Positions 34,816 to 47,772 of a DNA stretch of 62,807 nucleotides are shown piece by piece; positions within the stretch are counted from its first letter, which is position 1; every line of letters begins with the position of its first letter. The translations under genes and the position numbers were made by a program. Under the pieces are notes generated by a model that searched no databases, was not told where the DNA came from, and saw only the letters and a list, made by a program, of their open reading frames with translations. The DNA comes from Lingula anatina (Eukaryota > Brachiopoda > Lingulata > Lingulida > Lingulidae), in contig NW_019775707.1 of the NCBI RefSeq assembly GCF_001039355.2, positions 1-62,807 of the forward strand, in the 5' to 3' direction.

Positions 34816-37800
34816 AATTCTTCTTAAAACAGTAATATGAGTCATCCAGAGACACATTAGATCTTGTGATAAAATTAGACCATAAAATCGGTGCACAAAT
34901 CTCGAAACTTCTGTGTCCATATGTTTTAAGAGTCTTTTTGGTGTCTTTTCTTTTAAGTTGAAGTTGTCCACTTGATCGAAGTGATCTGATAGGAGTTAAA
35001 AGTTCTATGGTAGACTTTAAGTAAAATGGACAGTCGCCCTTTAAAATCTTAAAAGTCAAAAGTAATATTTTAAAAACTATTCGTTGAGACACGGGTAGCC
35101 AGTGGAGGTTTCGCAGAATTGGTGTGATGTGGTCGGACTTCTGAGCTTTACAGAGGAGACGAGCAGCAGAGTTCTGAATTGATTGTAGCTTTTCCATTTG
35201 ATAGTTAGGTATTCCAAACAATAGGCTATTGCAATAATCCAGTCTAGAAGTTACAAATGCATGGATGAGTAATTCAGCTTGCTTGGTGTTAATAAGGTGA
35301 AAGATCTTGGATATCCGTTGGAGACTAAGATATGCTGTTTTACATACAGGGTTACTACTTAATATGGAATATTATTTTTTGGAAAGTAAATTTTCTACAA
35401 AATATTTATTTTCTCTCTAACTACTTTAAAGCCAAAACTGAGGTGTCACTCCATGTGTAGCCAGGTGTGTTACCTAATTACCATACAACTGTCGAAACAG
35501 TTCATGCATGCAGTTGCATGTTCTGTAGTCAGAAATGTAAGGGGTGGTCTTTTCGGCAATTTCTGCCCTTGTATAAAAACGCATGGGTTTGGTCAATCTT
35601 TGGCGTGTATTTAGAGAAGCAACAAAGATATCGCTCTGAAACTTGACAGGCACCTTGAAGAAGATATGGTTCGACAGCTAAGCAACGCAGCTTGCTATGG
35701 GATTCTTGCTCTCAGAGAAAATGGCCAGAAACGGACAGCCATTGCCAGGCAATGCAAAATTTATCAGGAACCGTTAGTAAAGTCCTCCAAAGAAGTGCTA
35801 AAACAGGGGCACCTACTCCAATACCTTGACCAGGGTGTCCGCGTATCACACCAAGAAGACAGGATCGCCTTCTCCTTAGAGTGCGCCGTGCTTGTCGTAC
35901 AAAGACAACCGGTGTCTTCAGAAAAGAGTGGTAGAATGTCATTCAAACGCCCATTTCAAGATCCCTCGTGAACAAGAGATCACTGCAAGCCGGTTATTTT
36001 GCACGAAGGCCAGTAGGGAAACCACTGTTAACAGCAGGTCATATACAGCGACGTCTGCAATAGGCTGGGGACCACGTGCCTTTGCAGCCAAAACACTGGA
36101 ATCACGTCGTTTTCAGTGATGAGGCCAGATATGGAGTTTTTAGAGTTGGTGGTCGAATCCGTGTCCGCCGACGTGTACGAGAGGCATAAAACGATGAATG
36201 TATACTGGCTAGGGTGCAAGCAGGGGGTGTTAACGTCTCTGTTTGGGGAGTATTTTATGCCGGTGCCCAGAACCAGTTGGTTTTTCTAGGAGGCAACCTC
36301 AACCAGGGTTCCTACAGAGACATTCTACAGCAAACAATGCTTTGATTTGTAAGAGTCATCTACAGGAACAACTTTGTGTACCAAGACGACTGCGTAACCC
36401 CACATCGAGCGCGCAGAATCCCGGTTTTTCTTCGAAACCAATGGGTTCAGCAACTGCCCTGGCCTGCAAACTCCTCAGATATGAACCCAATTGAAAGTCT
36501 GTGGGCGGAAGTAACTCACAGAGTTAATAGCTATGGTCATCGGCCGGTAAATAGTGATGAACTGCGACAGGCAAATATCACTGCGTGGAATGATATCCCC
36601 ATCCAAACTCTCAAAAAACTTTTCACAGGGTATGCCATGTAGGATGAGGGCGCTGCAAGCGGCTGCTGGGGGTCATACCCGCAATTACTGACTTTTCATG
36701 ATTTACTGTAATGAGTTCTTTGACTGTGTAACATATCACTGTCGGGAGGCTATCATTTTCTTTAATATCTTAGCTTAAAATTAATACTGACATCAAACTG
36801 TTGATATGGTTTTCTGGGGGTGTTCTTTTCTTTTGAATGACATCTTATGTCAGATTTGATATTATTGACCAAAATATCTATCAATAGAAGCCTGGATATT
36901 TTTATCACTCAATGACATACTTTTTTGATGAATCAAGCCAATTTTTTAAAAATCAGCCCACAAAAATAACAGTGATAAAAAATATTCCATATTAAGTGGT
37001 AACCCTGTACTTTGTTAATGTGTGATGTTATTTCACATTTGTTATTAAAAATAACACCCAAGTTCCTTACTTCTGTTGTTGGTTTTATAAAAGAATCCCC
37101 AACTCTAATACTATCAAGTGCAGTATTGTCTTTGGAAAACTTAGAGTTGAAATGGTCTAATTCAGTTTTTTCATCATTAAAAACTAAGTAGTTGGACTTG
37201 AGCCAAGATCTAAGTTCATTCACACAAGCCACAATAGTTGCTTTTTCATCACAAGGATTTTCACATATAACATATATCTGGGAATCACCTGCATACAACA
37301 TCAACTTGAAACCAAACTGAGCAACTATATCCTCAATTGGTGAGGTGTAGAGTGTAAACAGTATAGGACCAAGCACGGAGCCTTGTGGCACACCATAAAG
37401 TAATTTGCTTAATTTTGAAATAGAAGAGCCTATGCGTACATGTTGCTCGCGTCCAGTTAGATAAGACCGAAACCAGGAGAGAACTGTCCCAGTTATCCCA
37501 AAACGATGTGCAAGTCGTTGGAGCAATATGTCGTGATCGAGAGTATCGAAAGCTGCTGAAGAAGAATCAATATCACATGTTTCTGATCATTCAGGGCTTG
37601 GAGAATGTCATTCTGCACCTTAAGAAGGGCTGTTTCTGTAATGTGGTTTGGTCTATATGCAGACTGGCATTTTGCATATAAGGAAAAACTGCTCAAATAG
37701 TCATTTAATTGGCTTGCAACAATACGTTCCAGGAGTTTGGAAAGAAATGACAGATTCGAGATTGGTCGATAGTTTTTTAGGACATTAGAATTAAGGTCTG

Positions 37801-38005
37801 CCTTCTTTATCAGTGGTCTTATCACTGCCTTCTTAAAGCACAGAGGGACTTTTCCAGTTTCCAGCGATTTGTTCACAAGTTGGGTTAGAAAAGGAACAAG
37901 TTCATCAATATTTTCTACAATCAATGCTGGAGGTAAAATATCAAGAATGTACGACGTTGGCTTTGCCTTCTTCACAAACTTCATCCATTTTTTTGGCAAA
38001 TACAT
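34816..38005 (-). mobile_element. Non-LTR retrotransposon (jockey/CR1/L2-like), interrupted
   Basis: Minus-strand reverse transcriptase. From 38005 leftward: LPPALIVENIDELVPFLTQL, RPLIKKADLN, NYRPISNLSFLSKLLERI, SAYRPNH; then a frameshift near 37560 within the AFDTLDHDILL segment; then YGVPQGSVLGPILFTLY near 37390. The catalytic box reads YAGDSQIY near 37290 in place of YADD, so one catalytic Asp is lost. The remainder (LRDSL-type C-terminus: LDYCNSLLFGIP, SAARLLCKAQ, ITPILRNLHWLPV) is at 35310-34816. The two halves are split by the Tc1/mariner element at 35347-37007. Removing that element and one TA restores a continuous frame across the junction. The 5' half of the element is absent. Confidence 0.9.
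35347..37007 (+). mobile_element. Tc1/mariner element, copy 1, inserted in the LINE
   Basis: 1661 nt with TA at each side (35345-35346 and 37008-37009). The termini are CAGGGTTACTACTTAATATGG and the matching CCATATTAAGTGGTAACCCTG. It shares the inner AATATGGAATATT with copy 2 but the outer ends differ, so this is a related family. A plus-strand transposase of the DD34E type runs from 35666 to about 36642 with frameshifts and stops: ENGQKRTAIARQCK (helix-turn-helix), VVFSDEARYGVFRVGGR (first Asp), YQDDCVTPHRARR (second Asp), and LPWPANSSDMNPIESLWAEV (Glu). All three catalytic residues are kept, but the frame is broken in several places, so it is not functional. Confidence 0.9.
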
Positions 38006-38290
38006 AAAAGAGCAATACTCTCTGAGTAAAACTAAGTGGTTTTTTGGAGATCAATACCTTAAATTACCCTATCAGTCACACTCTTCAAGGTTAAGCTTAT
38101 GAAAATTAAAAAAATGATTTTCAAAATTCAAATTATCATACCTTTATACATACACAAGGTTTTATCTTGGGATTGTCATTTCTTATACCCTTCAGGTCTA
38201 TACTTTCAAGAAAAGTACAAATTTCAACACAATAATGACTTCTATTTTTGACCCTTGGTGGGAAAAAAAGGAGCTAAGGATTGTAAGAAT

Positions 38291-38780
38291 GCCCTTATAA
38301 GGTTTGGAATCTGGGATAATAAATAATGAAAATTAAAATCTTTATTTTATCAACTTATTCCATTTAACTTCATATCATGACTAAATTCATGGTATCATAT
38401 TGTAACTTTGGTTATGTTTATTTGACATGTTATGTAATGATTGGTGGTTTTCTTATGGTTGAAAGCCCGAATTGTCTTCTTTTCTATTATCAATTCTAAA
38501 AAAAAAAAAAAAGAAAAAAAAAAAGAAAAAAACTATGAAGGATTTACTGTAATGTGTTCACCAAATGCGCAGTATTTGATACATACGTTAGTAGTATCTG
38601 GCTTCCGTGGCTTTCTTACTAACTTCGGTGACAATAGACGTGATGCTAGAACATGGTTGCCTCAAATGGTTTAAATCATATCAAAAACTGACAGTCTTTC
38701 AAATTAACTGTCAAAAGATGACAAGCTTACTAATTGCTGATACATTTTGTTTCTAAAGGGTATTTCAGCTGAAATATTAA
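38291..38780 (+). repeat. Block repeated downstream of EGF exons, copy 1
   Basis: It contains AAGGTTTGGAATCTGGGATA, TCATGGTATCATATTGTAAC and TTTGACATGTTATG, then the sequence with GTGGCTTTCTTACTAACTTC. The same order occurs at 44046-44240 and again at 44555-45380, where the GTGGCTTTCTTACTAACCTC part lies near 45180. This is debris of the EGF-block duplication. Confidence 0.65.
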
Positions 38781-39122
38781 ATAAGATAAAAGATTCATAA
38801 TTTTATGATTTGAAGGCACATACGGTTTTTTTTAAAAGAATGTTGGGTGTCAAGAGGGGCACTAGTAATAACTTAGTACATAACTTAGTATATATTATGA
38901 AAATGGGAGATACCTTTTAATTAGAAAGCTAAGATTTTTTTTAAAATATTGATTGAAAATCCGCTCCTCGAAAAATTGTATTATATAACAGCGTGCTATA
39001 CAGATCTGCTTAACAAAAATTTTGATGGGTAATGGGAGTACGGAATGGACAGGAGATAGTTAGTTTGTCATTTATTTTTCACGAAAATATATCAGTCATA
39101 AATATATAATTTTATACTGTCC

Positions 39123-39700
39123 TTGAAAGAGCAAAGGGTGAAAGATAATTTTAGACAAACATTGACCAGGGAAATATCCAGAAGGATTAAAGGGCTATTG
39201 TACCAACATCTTGTTGATAATTTCGCAGTGCAATTCTATTTCAATAAGCCAATTTCACATAAATATAAGGAATTAATTGCCAAATTTAGACTTTCGTCAT
39301 ATAATCTAGTTGTAGAAACTGGAAGGTAAACAGACACAAACATTAAGAACCTGTAAACTGCCTATTTTAAATGACATCGAGGATGAATTTAATTTTATTC
39401 TTAAATGTCCTTGCTACGATTGGATAGAAATACATCAAAATTTTATTATACAAAGCAAAGTGTTTTCAAGCTTATTAAATTGTTTTCACTTAACAATATT
39501 TCACAATTAAACAACTTAGGTAAGTACTAAAATGTGTGTCGGGGTAAAGATTAATGTTAGCCTGATAAGTTTTAATTATTACTATTAGTAGTTGTAGTAA
39601 CAGTTGCGTTGTTGTCGTTGTTGTTATGACTTTGTGTTATTACACTGCATTTCATTCTGATGAGCCAAAGGGCTCAAGGGTTAAATAAATTTAATTAAAT
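39123..39700 (+). mobile_element. 3' end of a second LINE, plus strand
   Basis: A decayed C-terminal segment: REISRRIKGLLYQHLVDNFA and YKELIAKFRLSSYNLVVETG, then after a stop and a frame change RTCKLPILNDIEDEFNFILK plus CPCYDWIEI. The latter is the Cys-rich tail (C...C...EDEFHFxxxCPxY) found at the end of many LINE ORF2 proteins. The 3' end is AT-rich with a TTAAATAAATTTAATTAAA tail near 39690. It is opposite in strand to the LINE at 34.8-38.0 kb. Confidence 0.7.
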
Positions 39701-40559
39701 TGAATTTCACAAATAACATGGACCCCTTACTGAATGATCAAAATATCCTCAAGTCATTGGAATGCAGTATTTTACACTAGTTGGGATAACCTTAATTGAA
39801 TGCTCGTTAAATAATTGAATAGAGAGGCACCTGGCTTCGCAAGGATATAAACCCCTCAAATAAAAGAGGTGAATGGGTATGAATTGTTATCAGTAGTTTG
39901 AAAAGTCACCTTACAGGTAGATAATGGTAGCTCAGTTTAACAGCTTACTGAACTGGCTATCACCTCCAGTGGCACGTTTGTCGTCACCGGACCACGTGAT
40001 CACATATTAGCTATACAGCTCACTAACTCCAAGACCTAGCTAAAAGGGAGGTTTTTTGAAGCTTAAAATTTACAAATGTGTCTATTTTGATAAAGATATC
40101 ATAAGTTGGGCATGTTTTCTGAAGAATATGCTCCGTTCTGGCCATTCTGACGACCTGGCTATAAACCTTTAAGGATAATTGTTCATCTATTTTACACTTA
40201 AAAGATGTAAAGAAGTATGCATTAAAATGTGATCATGCTGTTCATAAAATGTTTTTCTTTTTTACCAAAAGGAAAAACCAAATAATTCTCCCAAATAAAG
40301 CAATGTAATGAAATTTCTGCTAAAGAAGACATCTATTTGACTACACAGTTTTCTAAGAATCACAGATGGAAGTTAGATTTATTCAGAGAAACACTAAGAA
40401 AATCATATTGGTTCCACATTTAGGTAGAGGGTAGACAGACAACATGGGTGGAACTAACCCATGTGTACTGCCAAGGCCTATGCCGGTAGTGCAATTATTT
40501 TAAGTACTTTAATGTAAACTGAAAGAGCATGCAATTGTTTTTGCAAATTTTATTTTTAG

Positions 40560-43500
40560 GCTTCTGTAATCCTAACCCTTGCCTCAATGGTGGGACTTGC
40601 ACAATATCAACTGAACGCACTTACCAATGCACCTGTACCAATCATTATTCTGGACAATTTTGCACTGAAGGTAAGATTATAAAGACTTAGATAACAGAAA
40701 ATAGTTCAAAGTTATTATGCAGAAAAAAGTAGTAATAAGAGAATGTTACATTTCTTCCTAATTTGCTTTTTAAACAAGGCAGCAAAGCTGTTAAATGTAC
40801 AGACAAAAAGCAGAAAATAACAATGCAAAAAATAGGCTACTGTCAATTCTGATGCAAAAATACATTATGCTTAACTGCAAATTCAACATCAAATTTTAAT
40901 TATGCTCAACAGGTAATACCAATGTAAGTAAATGTATAATGAGCATAAGGCTTCAGGCCCATGGGAGTTCACGTTCACACTTTGAAAATGCCAGAATGAG
41001 AAAAATGAAAATTTCACACAAAATTGCATAAATTCAATAATAAATGATAACCCAATTGAGCTGGCTTTCTAATTTGAACTGCATGCGAATCCTAAAAAAT
41101 CATGTTTGTAGTAGCAGTGCAAAAAGATTATTGTAACATTACGTAATAAATTACATAATAATTATCACCAATTTTTATTATTGACTATAAATAGCATGGA
41201 CATGTAGAAAATTTGATTACATTCGGCTTCATGTCCATGGGAGCTCTGAGTCCCACAATGAATAAGCCAACACGATAAAAATGAATATTTCACTTAAATG
41301 TATAACTTCCAGAGAAAGAAGCCAGTTAAACCGCTTTTCCAACTCAGGCTGCATTTTAGTCCTGTGTTTCTTTTTTGAAATTTTGACAATCATAAGCAAC
41401 ATGGTTTTCCAACAATGGTCATCATGGCAGCAGCACCCAAAATTGTGTAATCTTATATTTTGATGCAATATTACATAATGGTTAACAGCATAATGACCAT
41501 CAGTTTTTAATAAAATATTAGTATCATGGATTTTCAGAAAATGTGACTAGCATGGGTTTCCAAGCCCATGGAGGTTCTAAGTCACACTTTGAAAATGCAA
41601 ATATGTGAAAAATTAAATTTTCATTAAAAAAATGTTTAACTGCCAGAAAAATTTACCAAACAGACTGCATTGCCTACTGAAGCTGTATTTAGTCCCATGT
41701 TTCTTTCCTGTAAGTTTGAGAACAGTAAGTGACATGGTTTTCCTTAAACGGTCATCATGTGAGCAGTGCCCAAAGTAGGGGTTTCTTAAATTTTGATGCA
41801 ACATTACATAATTTTTAACAGCATAATGACCATCAATGTTTAATAATAAAATATAAGTATCATGGATTTTCAGAATATGTGACTAGCAAAGGTCTTCAGG
41901 ACCATGGAACTTCAAAGTCACACCTTGAAAATGCCAAAATGTAAACAAGACAGCACTGTTCTGAAATGTTTTTTTATTTTTTCATTTTTAACATTTTTTT
42001 AAACATAAAACATAAAACTGTCATTTTATATGTTCAACTAAGAACATTGTTGAGATGGGAAAATATCAAATTTCCTCTATTCTGAGATTCTGAACAGAGT
42101 GAATGATTGAATCTGACAAACTGCAATGATGTGAGTTTATTTCCACTTTTGAAACTTTATTACACAATACACGATAACAAGTTTACCATCATTTTTACAT
42201 AATCAACTAACAATGATGTAAAGGTGCAGGAAATGTCAAACAAACACTTTTACGTATCTTATTAGTTAAATAACGAGACTGTTAACATGCCTAAGAATTG
42301 AATCTGAGGAAATGTGAAAAAACAGCATAACTTCTAAAATAATGGCCCGATTGTGCTGATTTTCAAACTCGACCTGGGTGTTAGTAAGATTAACCACTCC
42401 TGTGAGTTTAATGATAATTTGCTTATCTGTTTTTCTTATATTGTGTTTACAGTGTTGCAAATATGCTGAAAAGTGAAAAAAAACAGCATAACTACTAAAA
42501 TAATGGCACGATCATGCCGATTTTCGGACTTGACCCGCGTTTTAGAAAGATTAACTACTCCTGTAAGTTTTATGACAACAGGCCTATCAGTTTTCCTTAA
42601 AATGTGTTTACAGTGTTGCATATATGCTGAAAAGTGAACGAACAGCATAACTTCTACAAAAATGGCCCGATCATGCTGATTTTTGAACTTGACCTGCATT
42701 TTATGAATATTCATCAGCTCTGTATATATAAAGCCAAAAAGGAAGTCTTCCACTTATCGTGTTTACGCTGAAAATGCACGGCAACGGCAACGATGGTGAC
42801 GACAGACACCAAAATGTGGAAATATATATTGTGACCTGTTATAATACAATAGGGTGAACTGGATGTGATAACATATTCACCTTAATATAAAGTCGAATCT
42901 TTGCAACTAAACCTGCACATCAACGACCAGATGGACTTGTGCTCAAAATGCCCATCTCCAGAACAGGAGGACGTGGGTTTAACCCTGTCCTGGAACAAAC
43001 CGGTCCTTAATAAATGGTACATGCTGCCTCCCTGCACATAGCACATAGAATAGAATCGGGTAATTCCCGATTTGACAGTGAGAAACAATGTTCGTGTATT
43101 AGCTCTGAGCACCTAATAGGCAGTCAGGCTGTGTTTTTCCCAGGGAGGCTAAAGCATCTCCACCCAATGTGTATATTGACTAGGTACCCATTATATATCC
43201 ATAACATATGTCAGCACGTCCATGATACTGGGTAATATCATTGGGACATGGGCAACATGGCGATGATTTTGGGAGCACGCTTTCTGCTTAGAATATACAT
43301 TGTATTGTGCTTTATATTGATTATTTTTATTTTCATTTCAATCACACTTAGGCCACAATTACACAAATGATGATAAAAGAAAGGGACATGTCTTAACCAG
43401 TTGCCAGCTTTACATTTTTTAAATTTTGTTTTTAGCAAGGTGTGGGGAAAATGGCGTATGCACTCTTGACTCCTTTGGGCTGTATTTTCCATTGATGAAT

Positions 43501-44012
43501 GAGAGGTGCGATGCAAAATACGGCTTCCAATGTGTTTGCAAAAATGGTTATGCAGGAGATGGATTTAATTGCACCAGTAAGCATTATAAATTCTTCAGAT
43601 TATTTATGGGGTTTGAAATTTGGGAGTATAAATAATAAAAATAAATAATAGAAGTTCAGACGATTTTTTTTCATTTATTTACTCATAAAATAAAAATTTA
43701 ATTTTATCATCTTATTCAATTTTATCTGTCACAAAGAGCAAGTGATTAAATTCAGAGCAAATAACTGTTATTGCTTGTTGTCAAGGGGACTTGGCTTGGG
43801 TCAGTGCCTGAGCAGTTATGCAAACAATTAGCAACCAAGTAATCAACCTAGAAATTTCATTACAGGGCCAGTGAGGTGTGGGGAAAATGCCATATGCATT
43901 CATGGATCTTTTGGGCAACACTTTCCATTCATGATAGAGAGGTGCGATGAAAAATACGGCTACCAATGTGTTTGTGCCTATGGTTATGAAGGGGACGGAT
44001 TTAATTGCATTA
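40560..44012 (+). CDS. Second three-EGF block of the secreted EGF protein
   Basis: Exons 40560-40670, 43436-43576 and 43866-44012 have exactly the lengths (111, 141, 147 nt) and phases (1-1) of the three EGF exons in the first block, and near-identical protein: CNPNPCLNGGTC, then CGENGVCTLDSFGLYF, then CGENAICIHGSFGQHF. All eighteen cysteines are kept and no stop appears. The flanking introns are also similar, including the SINE at 42925. Because all exons are symmetric phase 1, splicing from block 1 to block 2 keeps the frame, so one protein with at least six EGF repeats is expected. An independent second gene is possible, but I found no signal-peptide exon for it. The end of the gene is not identified. 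Confidence 0.75.
40777..42810 (+). repeat. 2-kb repeat with internal tandem units, inserted in EGF block 2
   Basis: It starts AAGGCAGCAAAGCTGTTAAA and ends GGTGACGACAGACACC. Inside, units of about 330 nt headed by a GGCCCATGGGAGTTC-type sequence recur near 40949, 41225, 41545 and 41885. Three units of about 160 nt with ACAGCATAACTTCTA lie near 42320, 42483 and 42643. The equivalent intron of block 1 (near 30555) lacks the whole segment. Related copies: 45602-46110 (forward, partial) and 26770-28660 (reverse). Confidence 0.7.
42925..43050 (+). mobile_element. tRNA-derived SINE, copy 2
   Basis: Partner of the SINE at 30691, with ACCAGATGGACTTGTGCTCA and the B-box region GTGGGTTTAACCCTGTCC. It is in the same place relative to the EGF exons, so it was duplicated with the block. 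No GATCGATC MITE follows it. Confidence 0.7.
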
Positions 44013-44045
44013 GTAAGCATTTTAAATTCTTCAATTTGTTTATAA

Positions 44046-45380
44046 GGTTTGGAATCTGGGCGTATAAATAATGAAAATTAAAATATTTATTTTATCAGCT
44101 TATTCAATTTAATGTCATAACATAACTAAATCTTCATGGTATCATATTGTAACTTTGGTTATGTTTATTTGACATGTTATGCAATGATTGGTGGTTTTCT
44201 TTATGGTTGAAAGCCTGAATTGTCTTCTTTGCTATCATCATAACTTTAAAGATGTAAAGAAGTATGCATTAAAATGTGATCATGCTGTTCATAAAACGTT
44301 TTTCTTTTTTACAGGAAAAACCAAATAAATATCCCAAATAAAGCAATGTAATGAAAATTCTGCTAAAGAAGACGTCTATTTGAAGCAACCAGAACTACAC
44401 AATTGTCTAAAAATCACAGATGGAAGTTAGATTTATTCAGAGAAACACTAAGAAAATCATATTGGTTCCACAATTAGTATATCAATTTCTTTATACAGAT
44501 TTAAAAAACTTAGCATCGCATGTGGTACTTTTTAAGTGGTTCCTCATTGTACAGGTTTGGAATCTGGGAGTATAAATAATGAAAATTAAAATCTTTATTT
44601 TATCAACTTATTCAGTTTAATGTCATAACATGACTAAATCTTCATGGTATCATATTGTAACTTTATGTTTATTTGACATGTTATGCAATGGTTGGTGGTT
44701 TTCTTTATGGTTGAAAGCCTGAATGGTCTTCTTTTCTATTATCAATTCTAAAAAAATAAATAAAATAATAATAAAACTCAAAGGATTCTAGCCACGTAAA
44801 AATCCATTGTTTGAATTTTGAAGATTCAGCACTCAATCTATACACTAAGAATATGTTGTAATCGGTCCCCACCATTTAAAAAGTATAAAAACAATCTATT
44901 AGTAGAAAAAAGTATTTTAGTAAACCTCATCTCAATATACAAAAATGAAGCAACAGATCTCGGACACATGGTACTGTGACGACAAAGACGATAAAGGTCT
45001 ATTAGACTCAGCTTAGCTGCATGCTGAATACAGACAGAGATGTTTAGGGAAGTCGTGTTGAACAGGGTTGGGCAATTTTCGTTATGCCTCAGTGTGTTTC
45101 CGTGTGATTCACCAAAAAAGCAGCAAAGTATCTGGCATTCATTGACAATCTTCTTTCTTTGTCTGTGATGGTCTTCCGTGGCTTTCTTACTAACCTCGGT
45201 GACAATAGACGTGATGCTCTAGATCATGGTTGCCTCAAATGGTTTAAATCATACCAAAAGCTGACAGTCTTTCAAATTAACTGTCAATAGTTGACAAGCT
45301 TACTAATTGCTGATGCATTTTGTTTCTAAAGGGTATTTCAGCTGAAATATTAAATAAGATAAAAGATTTATAATTTTATG
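44046..45380 (+). repeat. Further copies of the 38.3-kb block
   Basis: Two successive copies of the segment with AGGTTTGGAATCTGGG and TTCATGGTATCATATTGTAA, at 44046-44240 and 44555-44740. They continue into the segment with GTGGCTTTCTTACTAACCTC near 45180 and CTGACAGTCTTTCAAATTAA near 45262. No gene is recognised here. Confidence 0.6.
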
Positions 45381-45601
45381 GTTTGAAACCCAAGTGCTGC
45401 GTCTGTAGACAAAACTTTGCTAATTCAAGTTTTGTCAAACGCAGAAACATATAACAAATAAGGTTAAAAAAAGGGATTGTTTGCTATTAGTAGCATGTTA
45501 AAAATCACAACTTTAATGTGTCCACCAAATGCGCAGTATTTGATATATACATTAGTAGTATTTTAAAATATGCATGGATATTTAACATGGCAAGGGATAT
45601 A

Positions 45602-46110
45602 AACAAGGCAGCAAAGCTGTCAAATGTACAGACAAAAAGCAGGAAATAACTAAATAGGCTACTGTCAATTCTGATGCAAAAGTACATTATGTTAAACTGC
45701 AAATTCAACATCAAATTTTAATTATCCTCAACAGGTAATACCAATGTAAGTAAAATGTGTAACAAGTTCACACTTTGAAAATGTATAAAATCCAGAAAAA
45801 GAAGCCAATTAGACTGCTTTTCCAACTCAGGCTGCATTTTAGTCCTGTATTTCTTTTTTTTTTTTGAAAGTTTGGCAATCATAAGTAACATGGTTTTCCC
45901 ATAATGGTCATCATGGCAGCAGCACCCAAAAGTTGTGTTTTCTTCTATTCTGATGCAATATTACATAATGGTTAACAGCATAATGACAATCAATTTTTAT
46001 TAATAAAATATACGTATCATGGATTTTCAGAAAATGTGACTAGCATGGGTCTTCAGGCCTGTGGAACTTCAAAGTCACAAATGCAAATATGTGAAAAATT
46101 AAATTTTCAC
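45602..46110 (+). repeat. Partial copy of the 2-kb repeat
   Basis: It starts ACAAGGCAGCAAAGCTGTCA and carries the TGCATTTTAGTCCTGTATTTC and ATGGATTTTCAGAAAATGTG segments of the 40.8-kb repeat, then stops near 46110 at an ambiguous base. Confidence 0.65.
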
Positions 46111-46129
46111 AAAAANATGTACTCCCTTC

Positions 46130-46372
46130 CCGTACGTCGTCTGTGCTGACAGGGTGGAGACGTATTCTGCGGTGGTTTGCCTCACTGCCTGTGTGCGCAG
46201 ATATGTCACAGGTGGAACATTTTAAAAGTAACCAATATAACCTGCAGTCTAAACATGCTACCGTGGCTTCTCCCTCACAGCTCTCCTTGTATCTCAACCT
46301 CTCACACACATATCTCCTGTTAGAAAACTCGTGAAGGGTTATGATCACCGTCATCTTGTGTATAAGACACAC
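46130..46372 (-). pseudogene. B-box zinc-finger fragment (TRIM-like)
   Basis: A minus-strand open frame reads CEGEATVACLDCRLYWLLLK, then CSTCDISAHTGSEANHRRIR and LHPV. The order C...C-x2-C...C-x2-C...H...H is that of a B-box from a TRIM-type protein. No RING, coiled coil or NHL part is next to it, and the frame runs into an ambiguous base at the left. It is probably an isolated exon or fragment. Confidence 0.45.
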
Positions 46373-46639
46373 GTTGTGACGTGACCTGTGATCTCAGTGT
46401 TATCCTGTGGTGAATATCCGCCAGTTTACCAGAATTTTTACATCCTTCTGTCCTCGTTTCAGTGGTTTAAATCGTTCTACGGGTATCCTACAGTGAGTTG
46501 ATGTAAGCTTTTTAGTGTGTCTCTTTATATCACAGTCGGAACACAATGCGGGATAACCATCGTTACAGACACCAACAGTAATTACACATCAAACTAATAA
46601 ACTCTTTCATTGGTGTTGTTTTCATTTCCCTGCTTCATG

Positions 46640-47772
46640 GAAATGTCTTCATGTTCTACATTCTCAACATTCTGACCAGACATTCCAACTTGTCTAATAT
46701 ATATGCACATTTCTTCCACCTGTACCATCCACCACTTTATTTTTCTTTTCTTCACTAAGCGACTCAAGGGTATTGTCTAACCAGAGTCATTGTCATCATC
46801 ATACTTAACATAGATTTCTAAGCGTGACTGGTTTTGCTCTCGTTTTGGTAGATTTGCTGCTGCATGCACTGTAAAGCAAGGCACAGTTACTTGCCTCTAC
46901 GCCAAGCTGGTAAATGTCTTGTTTATGTCTTGTTTACCATGTGAATAAAACACCATATTCTTCTGATGGCTCTGCAGTCCCTGGTGGACTTTCTTCTGGA
47001 ACGTTTACTTTCTCTCACAAGTTCGGGCAGTCTTTCAAAAAATGTCTTTAAGAGCCACACCCTCTGTGCAGCACAAACTAATAAATCTGGTTCTGTGAGA
47101 TTAATTTTTCTGCGATCCCTCCGAGATGACTGCCTAGCACCAGCCTCTACTATTTTGTCTTCTCCTGTAGGAACCACACGACACCGCTTTCCTATACCCA
47201 GAGGCTCCTGCCAGATATGCCTGCCCGATTTTTATAGCACTGGAAACGCCATCAGTGATTCCACTATTTGAGGTACCTTCCCCTTTAAATTTCTTCAAAG
47301 ATCTTTTTGCATCTTCATAAAGTTTGTCTCTGTGATTTTAGTGCATACTAGTTAACACAAGCATTTTTCTTCCTTTGTTTATTCTTGCTCTCCTTAATAA
47401 TTTAAAAGCTAGAATTTCAGGAGGTAGCTTCATGTTTTTATTTTCAATTTTCTTGTATTTACTGTCAAATACAGTGATATACTCGCTTACTGTTTGTCTG
47501 TCCCTCCTGACCCTCATAGACTTCAAATGTTTCAAACTTTTCTAATAAATCAGCGAGGTCATCTTTCACTAAGTGATTGGCAAGATATGTCAGCAGCATT
47601 TGAAACTATTAACCTGCTGTAGTTCATCAAGTTTCAACTGATCAAATACCTTTTCTCTGATGGTTTTGTGCTTCTCTTGCAAGCTCAGGGCAACCCCTAC
47701 ACCTCTTTTTGCTCTAGCCAAGGGCGACCGTCCTGATTTCATGCTGTGAAGTAACTTTTGTCGTTGCATCAA
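46640..47772 (-). mobile_element. Gag-like remnant, unit 0 of the retroelement mosaic
   Basis: Minus strand, broken by stops. LSLQEKHKTIREKVFDQLKL lies near 47660. RQTVSEYITVFDSKYKKIEN then KLPPEILAFKLLRRARINKG at 47500-47380 has the helical pattern of retrotransposon Gag (EY...F...Y...LP...AF.LL). After more degraded sequence (KINLTEPDLLVCAAQRVWLL near 47080), CIYIRQVGMSGQNVEN near 46700 matches the start of the zinc-knuckle region in unit 1. The knuckle itself is missing. Confidence 0.6.

Noticed and set aside
34021-34835. Long open frames on both strands through 34.0-35.2 kb
   Set aside because: They run through the stretch of N. Only the right end (LINE C-terminus, minus strand) is real sequence.
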